Shown here piece by piece: positions 45,839 to 56,110 of a DNA stretch of 64,000 nucleotides (positions are counted from its first letter, which is position 1; the number at the start of each line of letters is the position of its first letter). A model generated the notes under the pieces. It was not told the origin of the DNA and searched no databases. It saw only the letters and a list, made by a program, of their open reading frames with translations. Location: NCBI GenBank assembly GCA_934045905.1, contig OW203762.1, forward strand, positions 3,968,001 through 4,032,000. The letters are read 5' to 3'. Source of the DNA: Leuctra nigra (Eukaryota > Arthropoda > Insecta > Plecoptera > Leuctridae). The position numbers and the translations under genes are program-made.

Positions 45839-47438
45839 AGTAGATGCGAGATAGGGTTCCTGGCTCAGGATGAGGAGATGAGGAAAATCTAGGCTTAGAG
45901 CCTGACGTCACACCGATCAGTGGCTTAGCTATGAGTCATAGTAGTCGTATTTTGTCAACATGATGACTCATCGTTTGGACATTCAACTCTACACCTTATA
46001 GTTCTACAGAAATGTTATAAGTCACTCGCATGACATCATAGTGTCAACATGATGACTCATCATTTAGACATTGAACCCTACATTCACAGTTCTGTGAAAA
46101 TGTTATGGCCCATAGTAGTTGTATGACGTCATCACCTAATTTCAACATGATGACTCATCGTTTGTACATTGAACCCTAGTTCTGAGAAAATGCTATGAGT
46201 CACTCGTATGACGTCATCACCTAATTTCAACATGATGACTCATCGTTTGAACATTGAACCCTGCATCTAGTTGTGTTGTGATTAATGAAATAATGTGTTT
46301 TGCATCTTTTTATTCAACGTTAAAAGGTTGTTACTTAGTGAAAACTAAAACTAATCATTTTGATTCATTAAAAAATACGTTATTTTAATAATATTTGAGG
46401 AGAGTAGGTTGAGGGTGAAAAATGATTTACTCTTAATAATGAGTCGGTTAAGTTTGCTTATAAATGATTATCAAGTTCATGACTTTTAATTTAACTTAGT
46501 TTTATTTTAAATTTTCAACATTATATAAAATCAGATTCTAGTCACAACTTGATATTTTTCATAAGCTCCCCTAAAAGATCTCGACACATGTTTTTCTTAT
46601 TTTGTTCACTATTGAAAGCATATAAATGATACATTCAAAATATTATAAATTATCCCATTAAAATTATTATATATAAAAATATTGTTACAATTCACTTTTT
46701 TCTTAATTGTAGAGCATAACTGTTGAAATGATCTTGTCCTTCATATTGAATTTGATATAAACGTTTTTCGTTAATTTCCTTCAAATCATCATCATTAAAT
46801 ACATCGTTGAAACGTTTTGGTAAAAAAAATTTGATTGCGAAATGTTGCTCTTCTCCAATTTTTGGTTGGCATTCCGAGACATAGGAAACTGTTGCCAGGA
46901 GAGATGGACCATATCTTGTCTTGACACGTTTCATTTCTTCGATGGTGTACCACGCCAGGTGCTCCATTTCACATATTTTCTTCACTGGAATCATAGCTGA
47001 GATGTTCACGCTTCCCACATTGTTGAATTTCTCTACGAACGTCTAAAACAAATCAATGAAAGAAAAGAGTTTTACAAATGCTTTGATTTAATTGTAATAC
47101 AAATACATCCTAATATTTTTAAATGAAATTACTCACCATTGTTATGTTGAGATGATTTACTGCAGCGAAGAGCAAAGTGTTGAACGATGTCGACTGCTGA
47201 AGGTTGAAGGCTGTACTGATGACGACTCGCAAAATTTCAAGACACATCCGCTTCTTGATATTGTCAATTCATCAATTCACAAACGAAATATTGATGACGT
47301 TGTATTATTCTCACGAAACAGAAAGTTGGAGAATCACTCACTGAATATGCAATAGTTAGCATTTCTTTGAAATTTCAAGATTCATTTCTTTTAATAAAAA
47401 ATCCATTCCTAATTCAAACACAGCTCTCTGATTAATTT
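45839..47438 (+). repeat. Polinton left terminal inverted repeat (1600 bp)
   Basis: It is the inverse of 48998-50597; both ORFs inside translate identically in the two arms, so identity is close to complete. The outer ~430 bp hold imperfect 80-100-bp repeats with CATGATGACTCATCG. In this arm TGACTCA or TGAGTCA occurs six times and TGACGTCA three times. Confidence 0.9.
46692..47139 (-). CDS. TIR-encoded unknown protein, left copy (spliced)
   Basis: Mirror copy of 49297-49744. The body exon is 46692-47042 on the - strand, with an acceptor just before 47042, and the ATG would be at 47139-47137 beyond a ~94-bp intron. 117 residues are predicted. Motifs include VKKICEMEHLAWYTIEEMKR and RYGPSLLATVSYVSE. 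The pattern of a short protein with RV-x-TRYG-x-S resembles small uncharacterised proteins I associate with insect mobile DNA, but I cannot name a family. A single-strand DNA-binding role is only a guess. Confidence 0.6.
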
Positions 47439-47455
47439 GAAGTGAAAAAACCGAC

Positions 47456-47710
47456 ATGTTTCAACTGGAGCCAAGATTGAAATCATTTGCATCATTCCCG
47501 AATGACAATGTCACCGCACGCGACTTGGCCGAGGCTGGATTCTACTATATATTCCATGGAGACAAAGCTGCTTGCCCTTTGTGTGGAATAGTGATAAATA
47601 AATGGTTGCCTCAAGACATCCCGTTTTATGAACATAAACACTGGAGCCCTGATTGTATGTTCATTCGAGGTTTACCTATGGATGCGAAGAGTACTGTTGT
47701 TAAGGATTAA
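47456..47710 (+). CDS. BIR-domain protein (IAP-like) of the Polinton
   Basis: 84 residues, beginning 18 bp after the left repeat ends. The whole protein is one baculoviral IAP repeat. Start RLKSF.SFP, then a helix with AEAGFYY, then the zinc site C40-X2-C43-X16-H60-X6-C67 with spacing exactly as in BIR domains, including the D-x-P-x-x-EH and W-S-P-x-C-x-F segments. BIR proteins of viruses and cells bind caspases or their activators; here an anti-apoptotic role is inferred from family only. There is no RING finger, so it would not be a ubiquitin ligase by itself. The stop is 6 bp before the protease ATG. Confidence 0.88.
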   Translation: MFQLEPRLKSFASFPNDNVTARDLAEAGFYYIFHGDKAACPLCGIVINKWLPQDIPFYEHKHWSPDCMFIRGLPMDAKSTVVKD

Positions 47711-47716
47711 TTTAAA

Positions 47717-48232
47717 ATGTATGCAAATGTATTAAAAAATGCACTTTCTCAAGATAAATATACTAAAGATTTATTTATTGGTGTTTTTGCTGCTGATACA
47801 CTACCTAAACATGTGGGTCGTCCGATTCAATTGATTGCCAATACAGACATAGCAAGGTGCAAGGGTCAACATTGGGTCGCTTGTCACATTAATACGCATG
47901 GAAATGGGGAATTTTTTTGTAGTTTTGGCTATCCCCCGCTCATTCGACAACACCGTCAATTTCTAAATCAACATTGTAAAAGCTGGACATATAATCGTAT
48001 TCCACTACAAAGCGTTACATCAAATGTTTGCGGTGAATATTGCGCTATTTTCTTAGCTCATAGAGCTAGAGGGAAAACACTAAATTCGTTTCTCAAACAT
48101 TTTAATAAAAAATCACCTGAAAAAAATGATCGACTCGTGAGATCAACCTATTTTAAAATATTCGGCCACTGCATGAAACATGACACCGGATATGGTGGAC
48201 AGTGCTGTTGCGCACGTGCAATCAAAAAATAA
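47717..48232 (+). CDS. Adenain-like cysteine protease (Polinton PRO)
   Basis: 171 residues. N-terminal GVFAADTLP matches the opening of adenovirus/Polinton proteases. The catalytic His is H52 (KGQHWVACHIN), the oxyanion Gln is Q98 (IPLQSV), and the nucleophile is C105 (SNVCGEYC). The position normally holding the acidic triad member (F-D/E-S/P-F-G) is Cys68 (EFFCSFG), which is unusual. In adenoviruses this protease matures capsid proteins; no capsid gene exists here. It follows the BIR gene with a 6-bp gap, so both may come from one transcript. The frame is intact. Confidence 0.85.
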   Translation: MYANVLKNALSQDKYTKDLFIGVFAADTLPKHVGRPIQLIANTDIARCKGQHWVACHINTHGNGEFFCSFGYPPLIRQHRQFLNQHCKSWTYNRIPLQSVTSNVCGEYCAIFLAHRARGKTLNSFLKHFNKKSPEKNDRLVRSTYFKIFGHCMKHDTGYGGQCCCARAIKK

Positions 48233-48414
48233 TGCGCATTTCATAGGAGAGGTCAATGTCCTGCATTTCCTGTTCAAACCTGTCTTGTTTCAAAGTAAAA
48301 ATGCTGACGATTACATTTTGTTAGATTCAATTTGATTTGCGATTTACCATGAAAGAGGTCAGTTACCTCTGAAGATTTATCGAAGATAGTTGAAATTGTA
48401 TATTTAAAAAAAAA

Positions 48415-49080
48415 ATGGAAATCACTCCAGCAATAGACGAAAAACCATTGCTCGGTGTTGTGCAATCACTTTTCTATGTGAATCCATATCGATCAAAACT
48501 GATTATCGTTGGGCTGAATGCTGAAGATGAATTTACACCGTTTGTTAAATTAATTTCATCAGTAAATGGTTTTGGTGTGATTTTATCGTTTTTGGAATGG
48601 ACAGAATTTTTGGAAGAACTTAAGATGTGGTCCACATATGCATTTATCATCGATGTTCGAGATTCACCTCAGAAAGTGTTTGATAATCATACCATGTTTG
48701 TTGAAGAAAATGTTCATGGGAAATATATTGGTTTAAAATGTATAAGTAATGTGAATTTCGGTGTGATTTTAAGTGAAACGACATGTAAAGAAATTTTGAG
48801 GCAATCAGAAGCCATCACTTTTACTCTTACACAAGTCAAAGAAAAAAGCAGTGGTGTAAAGAATGCGTATTGCAGATTTGTGAAAACAACGTTAAATAAT
48901 TATCTAAAAACACGATTAATTAAAAAATCTGATGTTAATATGGATGATTTGTCCCATTTTGTTAAAACTATTGTGAAAATGAATAATCAACGTGATAAAA
49001 TTAATCAGAGAGCTGTGTTTGAATTAGGAATGGATTTTTTATTAAAAGAAATGAATCTTGAAATTTCAAAGAAATGCTAA
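48415..49080 (+). CDS. Polinton unknown protein, 221 aa
   Basis: An intact ORF whose last 83 bases lie inside the right inverted repeat. It has hydrophobic beta-like runs (SKLIIVGLNAED, GFGVILSFLEWTEF) and a Lys/Asn-rich C-terminal half likely to be helical. No motif was recognised. A strand-plus-'LEW/F' pattern followed by a basic region is seen in some small DNA-binding proteins, but that is speculation. Codon use is AT-rich like the other element genes and unlike the host exons. Confidence 0.6.
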   Translation: MEITPAIDEKPLLGVVQSLFYVNPYRSKLIIVGLNAEDEFTPFVKLISSVNGFGVILSFLEWTEFLEELKMWSTYAFIIDVRDSPQKVFDNHTMFVEENVHGKYIGLKCISNVNFGVILSETTCKEILRQSEAITFTLTQVKEKSSGVKNAYCRFVKTTLNNYLKTRLIKKSDVNMDDLSHFVKTIVKMNNQRDKINQRAVFELGMDFLLKEMNLEISKKC

Positions 49081-50597
49081 CTATTGCATATTCAGTGAGT
49101 GATTCTCCAACTTTCTGTTTCGTGAGAATAATACAACGTCATCAATATTTCGTTTGTGAATTGATGAATTGACAATATCAAGAAGCGGATGTGTCTTGAA
49201 ATTTTGCGAGTCGTCATCAGTACAGCCTTCAACCTTCAGCAGTCGACATCGTTCAACACTTTGCTCTTCGCTGCAGTAAATCATCTCAACATAACAATGG
49301 TGAGTAATTTCATTTAAAAATATTAGGATGTATTTGTATTACAATTAAATCAAAGCATTTGTAAAACTCTTTTCTTTCATTGATTTGTTTTAGACGTTCG
49401 TAGAGAAATTCAACAATGTGGGAAGCGTGAACATCTCAGCTATGATTCCAGTGAAGAAAATATGTGAAATGGAGCACCTGGCGTGGTACACCATCGAAGA
49501 AATGAAACGTGTCAAGACAAGATATGGTCCATCTCTCCTGGCAACAGTTTCCTATGTCTCGGAATGCCAACCAAAAATTGGAGAAGAGCAACATTTCGCA
49601 ATCAAATTTTTTTTACCAAAACGTTTCAACGATGTATTTAATGATGATGATTTGAAGGAAATTAACGAAAAACGTTTATATCAAATTCAATATGAAGGAC
49701 AAGATCATTTCAACAGTTATGCTCTACAATTAAGAAAAAAGTGAATTGTAACAATATTTTTATATATAATAATTTTAATGGGATAATTTATAATATTTTG
49801 AATGTATCATTTATATGCTTTCAATAGTGAACAAAATAAGAAAAACATGTGTCGAGATCTTTTAGGGGAGCTTATGAAAAATATCAAGTTGTGACTAGAA
49901 TCTGATTTTATATAATGTTGAAAATTTAAAATAAAACTAAGTTAAATTAAAAGTCATGAACTTGATAATCATTTATAAGCAAACTTAACCGACTCATTAT
50001 TAAGAGTAAATCATTTTTCACCCTCAACCTACTCTCCTCAAATATTATTAAAATAACGTATTTTTTAATGAATCAAAATGATTAGTTTTAGTTTTCACTA
50101 AGTAACAACCTTTTAACGTTGAATAAAAAGATGCAAAACACATTATTTCATTAATCACAACACAACTAGATGCAGGGTTCAATGTTCAAACGATGAGTCA
50201 TCATGTTGAAATTAGGTGATGACGTCATACGAGTGACTCATAGCATTTTCTCAGAACTAGGGTTCAATGTACAAACGATGAGTCATCATGTTGAAATTAG
50301 GTGATGACGTCATACAACTACTATGGGCCATAACATTTTCACAGAACTGTGAATGTAGGGTTCAATGTCTAAATGATGAGTCATCATGTTGACACTATGA
50401 TGTCATGCGAGTGACTTATAACATTTCTGTAGAACTATAAGGTGTAGAGTTGAATGTCCAAACGATGAGTCATCATGTTGACAAAATACGACTACTATGA
50501 CTCATAGCTAAGCCACTGATCGGTGTGACGTCAGGCTCTAAGCCTAGATTTTCCTCATCTCCTCATCCTGAGCCAGGAACCCTATCTCGCATCTACT
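48998..50597 (-). repeat. Polinton right terminal inverted repeat (1600 bp)
   Basis: Inverse of 45839-47438; the inner border is at AAATTAATCAGAGAGC (48998). It contains the end of the 221-aa ORF and a full copy of the spliced unknown gene, so that gene is duplicated and the copies point outward. Confidence 0.9.
49297..49744 (+). CDS. TIR-encoded unknown protein, right copy (spliced)
   Basis: The proposed start is ATG 49297-49299, followed at once by a GTGAGT donor (49300); the acceptor TTTTAG ends at 49393 and the coding exon is 49394-49744. The intron is 94 bp and separates only the Met from the rest. Without splicing the first Met is internal (49418) and eight upstream residues would be lost. 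117 residues are predicted, ending in Lys-Lys. Conserved-looking parts are MIPVKKICEMEHLAWYTIEE and FFLPKRFNDVFNDDDLKE. The function is unknown. Confidence 0.6.
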
Positions 50598-50603
50598 TAC
50601 TCC
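50598..50603. repeat. 6-bp target duplication of the Polinton, right
   Basis: TACTCC, identical to 45833-45838. Confidence 0.9.
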
Positions 50604-50695
50604 AGTGTATGAATTTATTAACTAGGATAAAAGTTTAATTTTGAAATGGCCTCAAGCTATACAGTATTGGTTCAAGGTTGTGTTGTCTTTTGCAG

Positions 50696-50869
50696 ACGCG
50701 CCACGCGCCCAGACCCAGGCCCCGCCTCAGGCCCAGACCCAGGCCCCGCCTCAGGCCCAGACCCAGGCCGAGCCAGAGGCACAGGCCCCGGCAGCAGGGC
50801 CATCGTCGGCAAACGATGAGGCCCCTCCAGTGAGGCACACGATGAGGCACACGGCCCATGAGCCTCACA
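50696..50869 (+). CDS. Exon 9 of unrecognised multi-exon gene
   Basis: 174 bp, phase 1 to 1, acceptor TTGTCTTTTGCAG (ends 50695), donor GTGAGT (50870). Gln/Ala/Pro repeats (units of QTQAPPQA), then AGPSSANDEAPP and a His/Arg/Thr section (RHTMRHTAHEPH). Being symmetric in phase, it can be included or skipped without changing the frame. The ~60 bp before the acceptor match those before exons 10 and 11. Confidence 0.72.
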
Positions 50870-51476
50870 GTGAGTACATACAACATGTCATTCAAGTGAT
50901 ACCTAATACTCCGGTATTGTTAAGAAGTGTGAACTTGATGTTTTAAGATTCCCTTCGTGGGAAGTCGAAACTGTACAAAACACTGATAATTGTGATTAGA
51001 GATAACAGTAAACTATGAATTTAATGATGTTTTTCAGTACTTGCAAAACACACGCGTAAGATTTTGCAGCAAGCCTATTCTTGAGTTTCATGTCAACATT
51101 GAAAAAAAACATACAAGTTTATTAAAAAATAAATAAAATAAATAATTTAAGGATCACTGAGAAAAATCACTTCGATAGGTATTCAATAACTCGACACTTG
51201 AAATTTTGGATCGAACTTGCCAAAGTCGTAGCTAAGACATGGGGCCTGTGGATTGGAAACGGGTTATTTTGATTTGCATCACTTTCTTTACCTGCGCGCG
51301 CACAATGCCCCGTTGATACGTCTCTTAGGTTGACCTCACTAGAGAGCTAACAAAACACTGGGTTATAAGAAACGTTCAATCCTCAGATCGCATGTTGGTT
51401 TCAGAGTATGAGTAAAGTTTAATTTAGAAATTGCCTCCAGCTATAAGTAGGTTCAAGGTTGTGTTGTCTTGTGCAG
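50870..51476. other. Intron 9, no other feature
   Basis: AT-rich intron; the last ~200 bp (51236-51430) are duplicated upstream of exon 11 (62280-62440), sharing GCTAACAAAACACTGGG and ATAAGAAACGT. The duplication includes the acceptor. Confidence 0.55.
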
Positions 51477-51788
51477 ATGCGCCTCCTAACAACATGGCCG
51501 AGCAGACCGCCCCGGGCCCACTGCGAGCACCACGGCAGGCCCCCCACCCCCCGCAGGGCCCACTGCGAGCACAACGACAGGCCCCCCACCCCCCGCAGGG
51601 CCCACTGCGAGCACCACGGCAGGCCCCGCCGCAGGGCCCACTGCGAGCACAACGACAGGCCCCGCCGCAGGGCCCACTGCGAGCACCACAACAGGCCCCC
51701 CACCCCCCGCAGGGCCCACTGCGAGCACCACGGCAGGCCCCGCCGCTATTGGTGAGCGATGCGGACATCGCGCGGCTGTGGAGACGAA
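51477..51788 (+). CDS. Exon 10 of unrecognised multi-exon gene
   Basis: 312 bp, phase 1 to 1, acceptor TTGTCTTGTGCAG (ends 51476), donor GTGAGT (51789). It encodes six repeats of a 12-15-residue unit with GPLRAPRQAP and GPLRAQRQAP, at the DNA level a minisatellite with GGCCCACTGCGAGCACCACG. The exon ends LLVSDADIARLWRR, echoing exon 8. Other reading frames across this exon are also open because of the repeat, but only this one agrees with the splice phases. Confidence 0.75.
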
Positions 51789-51915
51789 GTGAGTTCATTC
51801 AAATATCTCATTCCGAGTTCATTCAAGAGTCGGCTGCACTCGAAGTAGACACTGGAGATAATATTTACTTCGGTAAAATCGTCATGACTTTTGGACCATT
51901 GAATCATGGACGAAT

Positions 51916-53435
51916 CTAGTGGAGCGGTCGCTCCACCCAGCCAAGTCGTACTGTACACTCACACTCACTCAATGTACCGTAAATGCCTAATAAGCTGAGG
52001 AGCATACCAAACACTTTTACTGTAAGCAACAACATGGCATTTTCGGCCTACTGGATCTCAAAATTGGGAAATCTCACATTGTTGAGAAATATCTTAATTC
52101 TGAGTTAAGTGACTAGACCTACACTTCCCCCGCCCCACCACTGGGAAGAGCGTCAACTTGCAATGCTGCCAATGCTAATCCTTGAAGCACAAAAAAGTCC
52201 TGGAGCCGAAAATTCCCATCGCCATCTTCCACGTGACAGTGGAAGTAAATGAACAGTCGATGGCTCAGTCGATAAGGTTGCCATAGCAATCTACACAAAA
52301 GTATAGGGAATAAACAAATCTGACAGCGGCAATCCAAATCTCATATTTAGAGTGATTACTCGTGAAAGAAAGATATTTAAGTAAGTACAAGTTAATAATA
52401 ATACGCTATATTCATCCATACACATGTACAAGTTAAATATTCATCTGATGAACATGATTTACAGCTATTATTTATTTATAGCTTTGACACATTTCCCCTA
52501 CCAGAGAATCCTCCATTTTTCTACCACTGTGACGTCACGAGCAGGATTCCTATAGTAAACGCATTAAATACGTACATAGTAATTAAAAATACATGTATTT
52601 ATTCATTTATATATTTATTTATAAATATATACGTAAATATTCATATACATATTTACATATTTAGATTATATATGTAACGAATAGTTCTCTCAGTTCTTAC
52701 CACCACAGCGTTTCAGGAGCGCTGCGGTTTTTCGGCTCCCGATTTCCAACGCTTGTTATTGGCCATTTTCAGACCGCGAGAATTTGAAAGTTGACGCTCT
52801 TTACGTGTGGTGGGGCGGGGTAAGTGTAGGTCTAGTCTCTTTAATTCCGAGCTATGGCCCACCCCACCACATATACCAAATTTTAGGACAATAGGTTATG
52901 CTATTTGCGAGCTAGAGGGCCGTGAAAACAGTGAAATTACACCCCTTTTAAAAGCTATCTGATTCAGATTCAGATATCAGAAAACACCGCTGTCACCGCC
53001 ACAGCCTAAACGCTGAACCGATATATCTGACATTTTTACCACATGTGCACTTTTGGCGTCTGATGACACATTTTTTGTGACGCCATTTTGAAACCGGAAG
53101 TGACGTCATATACCAAAAATGGATGGACCGATCGATACGAAACTTCCACCAAACGATTCAGATGGTCTTCTTTATAAAATATCAATAGTCGAAATTGAAA
53201 AGTTACAATTACCAAAACCGGAAATGACGTCACAAAAATGACAAATCTGACTAAAATCATCTCTTATAACAATAACTACATATTTCGCAGGCTTATAATG
53301 TTACATAACTTTATAAATACAAATTTTATGTGGCAGTGATGTCAACCGCCATTTTGAAAACCGGAAGTGAAGCCATAACTCGAGAACGGCTGGACCGATT
53401 GGAACGAAACTTTCGCTATACTTCATAACATATTA
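51916..53435 (+). mobile_element. Family X element, copy 6 (3'-truncated)
   Basis: Left end CTAGTGGAGCGGTCGCTCCAC at 51916, inserted 127 bp after exon 10 in sequence that is uninterrupted after exon 8. The leader is split by a 736-bp insertion. A few GCCGCCATTTTGAAAACCGG modules follow. It is cut off at 53435 by an H element. Confidence 0.75.
52105..52840. mobile_element. Inverted-repeat element inside X copy 6
   Basis: Ends contain GACTAGACCTACACTT and its inverse, followed by CCGCCCCACCAC and GAGCGTCAACTT. It is flanked by the 11-bp TTAATTCYGAG (52094-52104, 52841-52851), single in other X copies. The section about 52260-52480 is also found inverted at about 57100-57310. No ORF is credible. 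Confidence 0.6.
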
Positions 53436-53849
53436 TTGAGCGAGCGTAGCGAGCGTCTCCACTTGAAACTTATGGCTCGAATCTCTGTTTTTTTTGTGTG
53501 TGTTTATTTGTGCATTTGGCGTCTCCTGCCAAACGAAGTAAGGGATCAGGCCAAATTTTTCACGAAACTTATATTACTATTCTCGTTATGGTCAAAATGA
53601 TTTTCAGCATGATTGATCCATTGGTTGCATCGGAAACTTGATGCGTACTTAATGCCGTGCTTGGCAATGGGGATGAAAGAAACTCTGTGTGTCAATATAA
53701 CTGCAATCGTTTGACCGATCATCACCAGAATTTGCATTGTCATTGGTACCAGCATTTTAAGATCCTATTTTTTGACAAATCTGTAAAATCTATAATGAAC
53801 TTTAAGAGTAATAGACATTTTAATGACATTTGTAAAGCTTAATTTATAA
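53436..53849 (+). mobile_element. Family H element, 5' part
   Basis: Starts TTGAGCGAGCGTAGCGAGCG after an A, then the CTTGAAACTTATGGCTCGAATC section also found at 34336. It is interrupted at 53850 by another element, and its 3' end was not found. Confidence 0.5.
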
Positions 53850-56006
53850 TACCCCTTCTACACGCTCACTTTAAAATAGTATGTTAAACATACATTTAAA
53901 TGACGTCTCACTTTAGCACGTCTACACACTCACTTTATCTATTGACGCACTATCTGGTGACGATTCTGTAATTATTACCTTAATTTGTCGATTCAGTGCA
54001 GTGTTATTCTAATGACAGTGAGGAGATTTCACATGAATGGTCCAGTGAAGTTATTTCCAAAATATGTTCCAGCTGTCAGTTCAAGTTGAAAACAAAATCA
54101 CTCTTGGATGACATAGCCTCACTTTTAACACTCATAAGCACTTATTTATTATTTTAAAATTGTTTTGAGCCTTTGTGTTAGGTTAAAAAACATTATTAAA
54201 TAGCACGCAACACACTTACAAATTCAATGAAACATTTTAACTTGAATAAATATACAATTTTACTATTAAATCTAGAACTGAAGAAGAACAAAAGCGAATC
54301 GTTTTTAAAAATAATCTCGCGAGATCTCGCGTCTTGCGTTAAACATAGGTTAAACATAGGTCCGTCGCGAACTTGAAGTGCGGTGTCATTTAAGGGAAGC
54401 TTGATCATCTACACGGTGTACTTAAAGGGCTTATGTCATCTTGAATAAAGCTTTGACTATGTGTTCTTACCATGTATTTAGGCAATATAAGACATACATC
54501 ATCTAAATTAATTGTACCCTGAATTAATTATTAATTATTTTTTGTTCGAAATTTGAACCTGGCGGGCGTGATTGCCTACGTCACTCTATGCGCAGCGCTG
54601 ATTGGTTAGCGTGAACACGGGGGGATAGATCACGCCCGCTATTGCCGCTCAACCCTTCTTTTGCACCACTGCCGGTGCACAATACACCGGACAATTAGTA
54701 AACAATCGAAAGTGGAGAATGCAGTGAAAGATTCCGTTAGCTGTACACATTTCGAAACAATTTTTTAAAACTGACAGAATCTGCACAGAAATATTGAAGT
54801 TTTATTTACCGTGCTAGCAATGCATTGTGGAGTAATTGTTGTTTAATTGTTTCGCCATGAACAATGAAGTGGAATATTATTTCTGTTGATTCAAAAATTA
54901 TTGCCGTTTGCCGGACTCATCAAGACTGATAGCGAATACATATCATACAAAATCAAAATTTTATATTGTGTGATAGTAAAAAACAGTAACACGACACGGA
55001 GCATCAATTGTCTATTGCAGAGATATAATTTAATTCTATACTGCTTAGGTAGAACGGAACAAAAACGAAACTGAAATTTCTTGTCCAATAAAGTCTGGCG
55101 ATTTGTTGCATATAAATCCTTTGTTTATTGGGTGACTTTTTGAGTGGTGTAAACGAAGAATTGACGAATTATTATTACAGGCTATAACCTTCCAATCCAT
55201 CTTCTACGAATGTGCAGAGCAATCATAATGGACTCGGAACAAAGTAAGGCGGTGCATTTTATGAAGCGCAACTCCGTGTACGATTCGGAGTACCTACTTT
55301 CCTTTGTACAAAATCTTATAATGAGTTGAATTTTTTCCTTGATAGATGGAATTGCTTTTTATTGCTCTTGTTATACACGAAGTAAGGGCCTGAAACGTTT
55401 TGGAAAAACTGATATTTAGAAACAAATTATCAAACAAGTTGATTGGGCGTGAGCGACGCTATTTGCAAGGAGCTGGTAACACTATCATAATGCAAATGTA
55501 TTTTGGAAAAGTTTTTGTTTCTATTTAAAACACAAATTCCCGGTATTTACACTTAAACTCTCTAGCATCCAACGTCATCTAGAACTTAGTCCAAACAAAT
55601 AACAATCACTCGATTAACGTTGAATGTCTCAATGAATGAAAACCAATTAAATCAACTTAGTCTATCCATAAATTCAATATTCCCTGGATGACATCTTCTC
55701 AGACAATGATAAACGCATACGGACTTTAAACTCTTCTAAAACAATGACATATTGCAAAAATAAGCTGTAGCAATGGGCTAACGCGTGGTCTGCGGGCAGG
55801 TAGTCTGCACAGAGTGATGTATGTATTAATTTCGGTCGAACCGCTCCCGAGCCCAGGAGACAGGATGGCGGGCGGAACAAAACACCGTCCAGTGTTGAGA
55901 GAAGGAAGACGGACCGATTAAAGATCACTTGCCACAAGATGACATAGGCCCTTTAAAGTGAGAGGCTACTAAAGTCCTATGTTAAAATGAGCGTGTAGAA
56001 GGGGTA
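53850..56006. mobile_element. TIR element with TAA target duplication
   Basis: Ends TACCCCTTCTACACGCTCA and its inverse, flanked by TAA (53847-53849, 56007-56009). A TTAA-specific element is nested inside. Directly to the right sits a 72-bp mini copy (56010-56081), again followed by TAA, and then a partial third end. Confidence 0.65.
54426..55952. mobile_element. TTAA-specific element nested in the TAA element
   Basis: TIRs AGGGCYTATGTCATCTTG, flanked by TTAA (54422-54425, 55953-55956). A TTAA target is characteristic of piggyBac and a few other superfamilies; the AGGGC end does not decide which. No transposase ORF is visible in 1527 bp. Confidence 0.65.
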
Positions 56007-56009
56007 TAA

Positions 56010-56081
56010 TACCCCTTCTACACGCTACTAAAGTGAGAGGCTACTAAAGTCCTATGTTAAAATGAGCGTGTAGAAGGGGTA
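56010..56081. repeat. 72-bp solo palindromic unit of the TAA element
   Basis: It consists of little more than the two inverted ends, between TAA sequences. It is probably an extreme internal deletion, or tandem end duplication, of the neighbouring element. Confidence 0.5.
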
Positions 56082-56110
56082 TAATACCCCCTATGTTAAA
56101 ATGAGCGTGT

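Larger units (their letters stand above)
45839..50597. mobile_element. Compact Polinton/Maverick-type element, 4759 bp
   Basis: The element starts AGTAGATGCG and ends CGCATCTACT, has 6-bp target duplications, and carries 1600-bp inverted repeats (45839-47438, 48998-50597). AG...CT ends, a 6-bp duplication and an adenain-like protease are the Polinton/Maverick signature. The unique middle is only 1559 bp. Intact ORFs: BIR protein, protease, one unknown protein, and a second unknown gene present once in each repeat. DNA polymerase B, retroviral-type integrase, packaging ATPase and capsid genes are absent, so it must depend on a relative. It lies in intron 8 of the host gene, within a short MITE. 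Confidence 0.9.

Noticed and set aside
47152..47355. 67-aa ORF in the Polinton arm (mirror copy at 49081-49284)
   Set aside because: It lies between the end of the 221-aa ORF and the ATG of the spliced gene, on the opposite strand, likely in promoter or leader sequence. Identity of the two copies only reflects the inverted repeat.
51424..51798. Gly/Cys-rich 124-aa ORF on the - strand and other long frames over exon 10
   Set aside because: The repeat unit lengths are multiples of three, so several frames stay open. Only the + frame agrees with splice phases on both sides.
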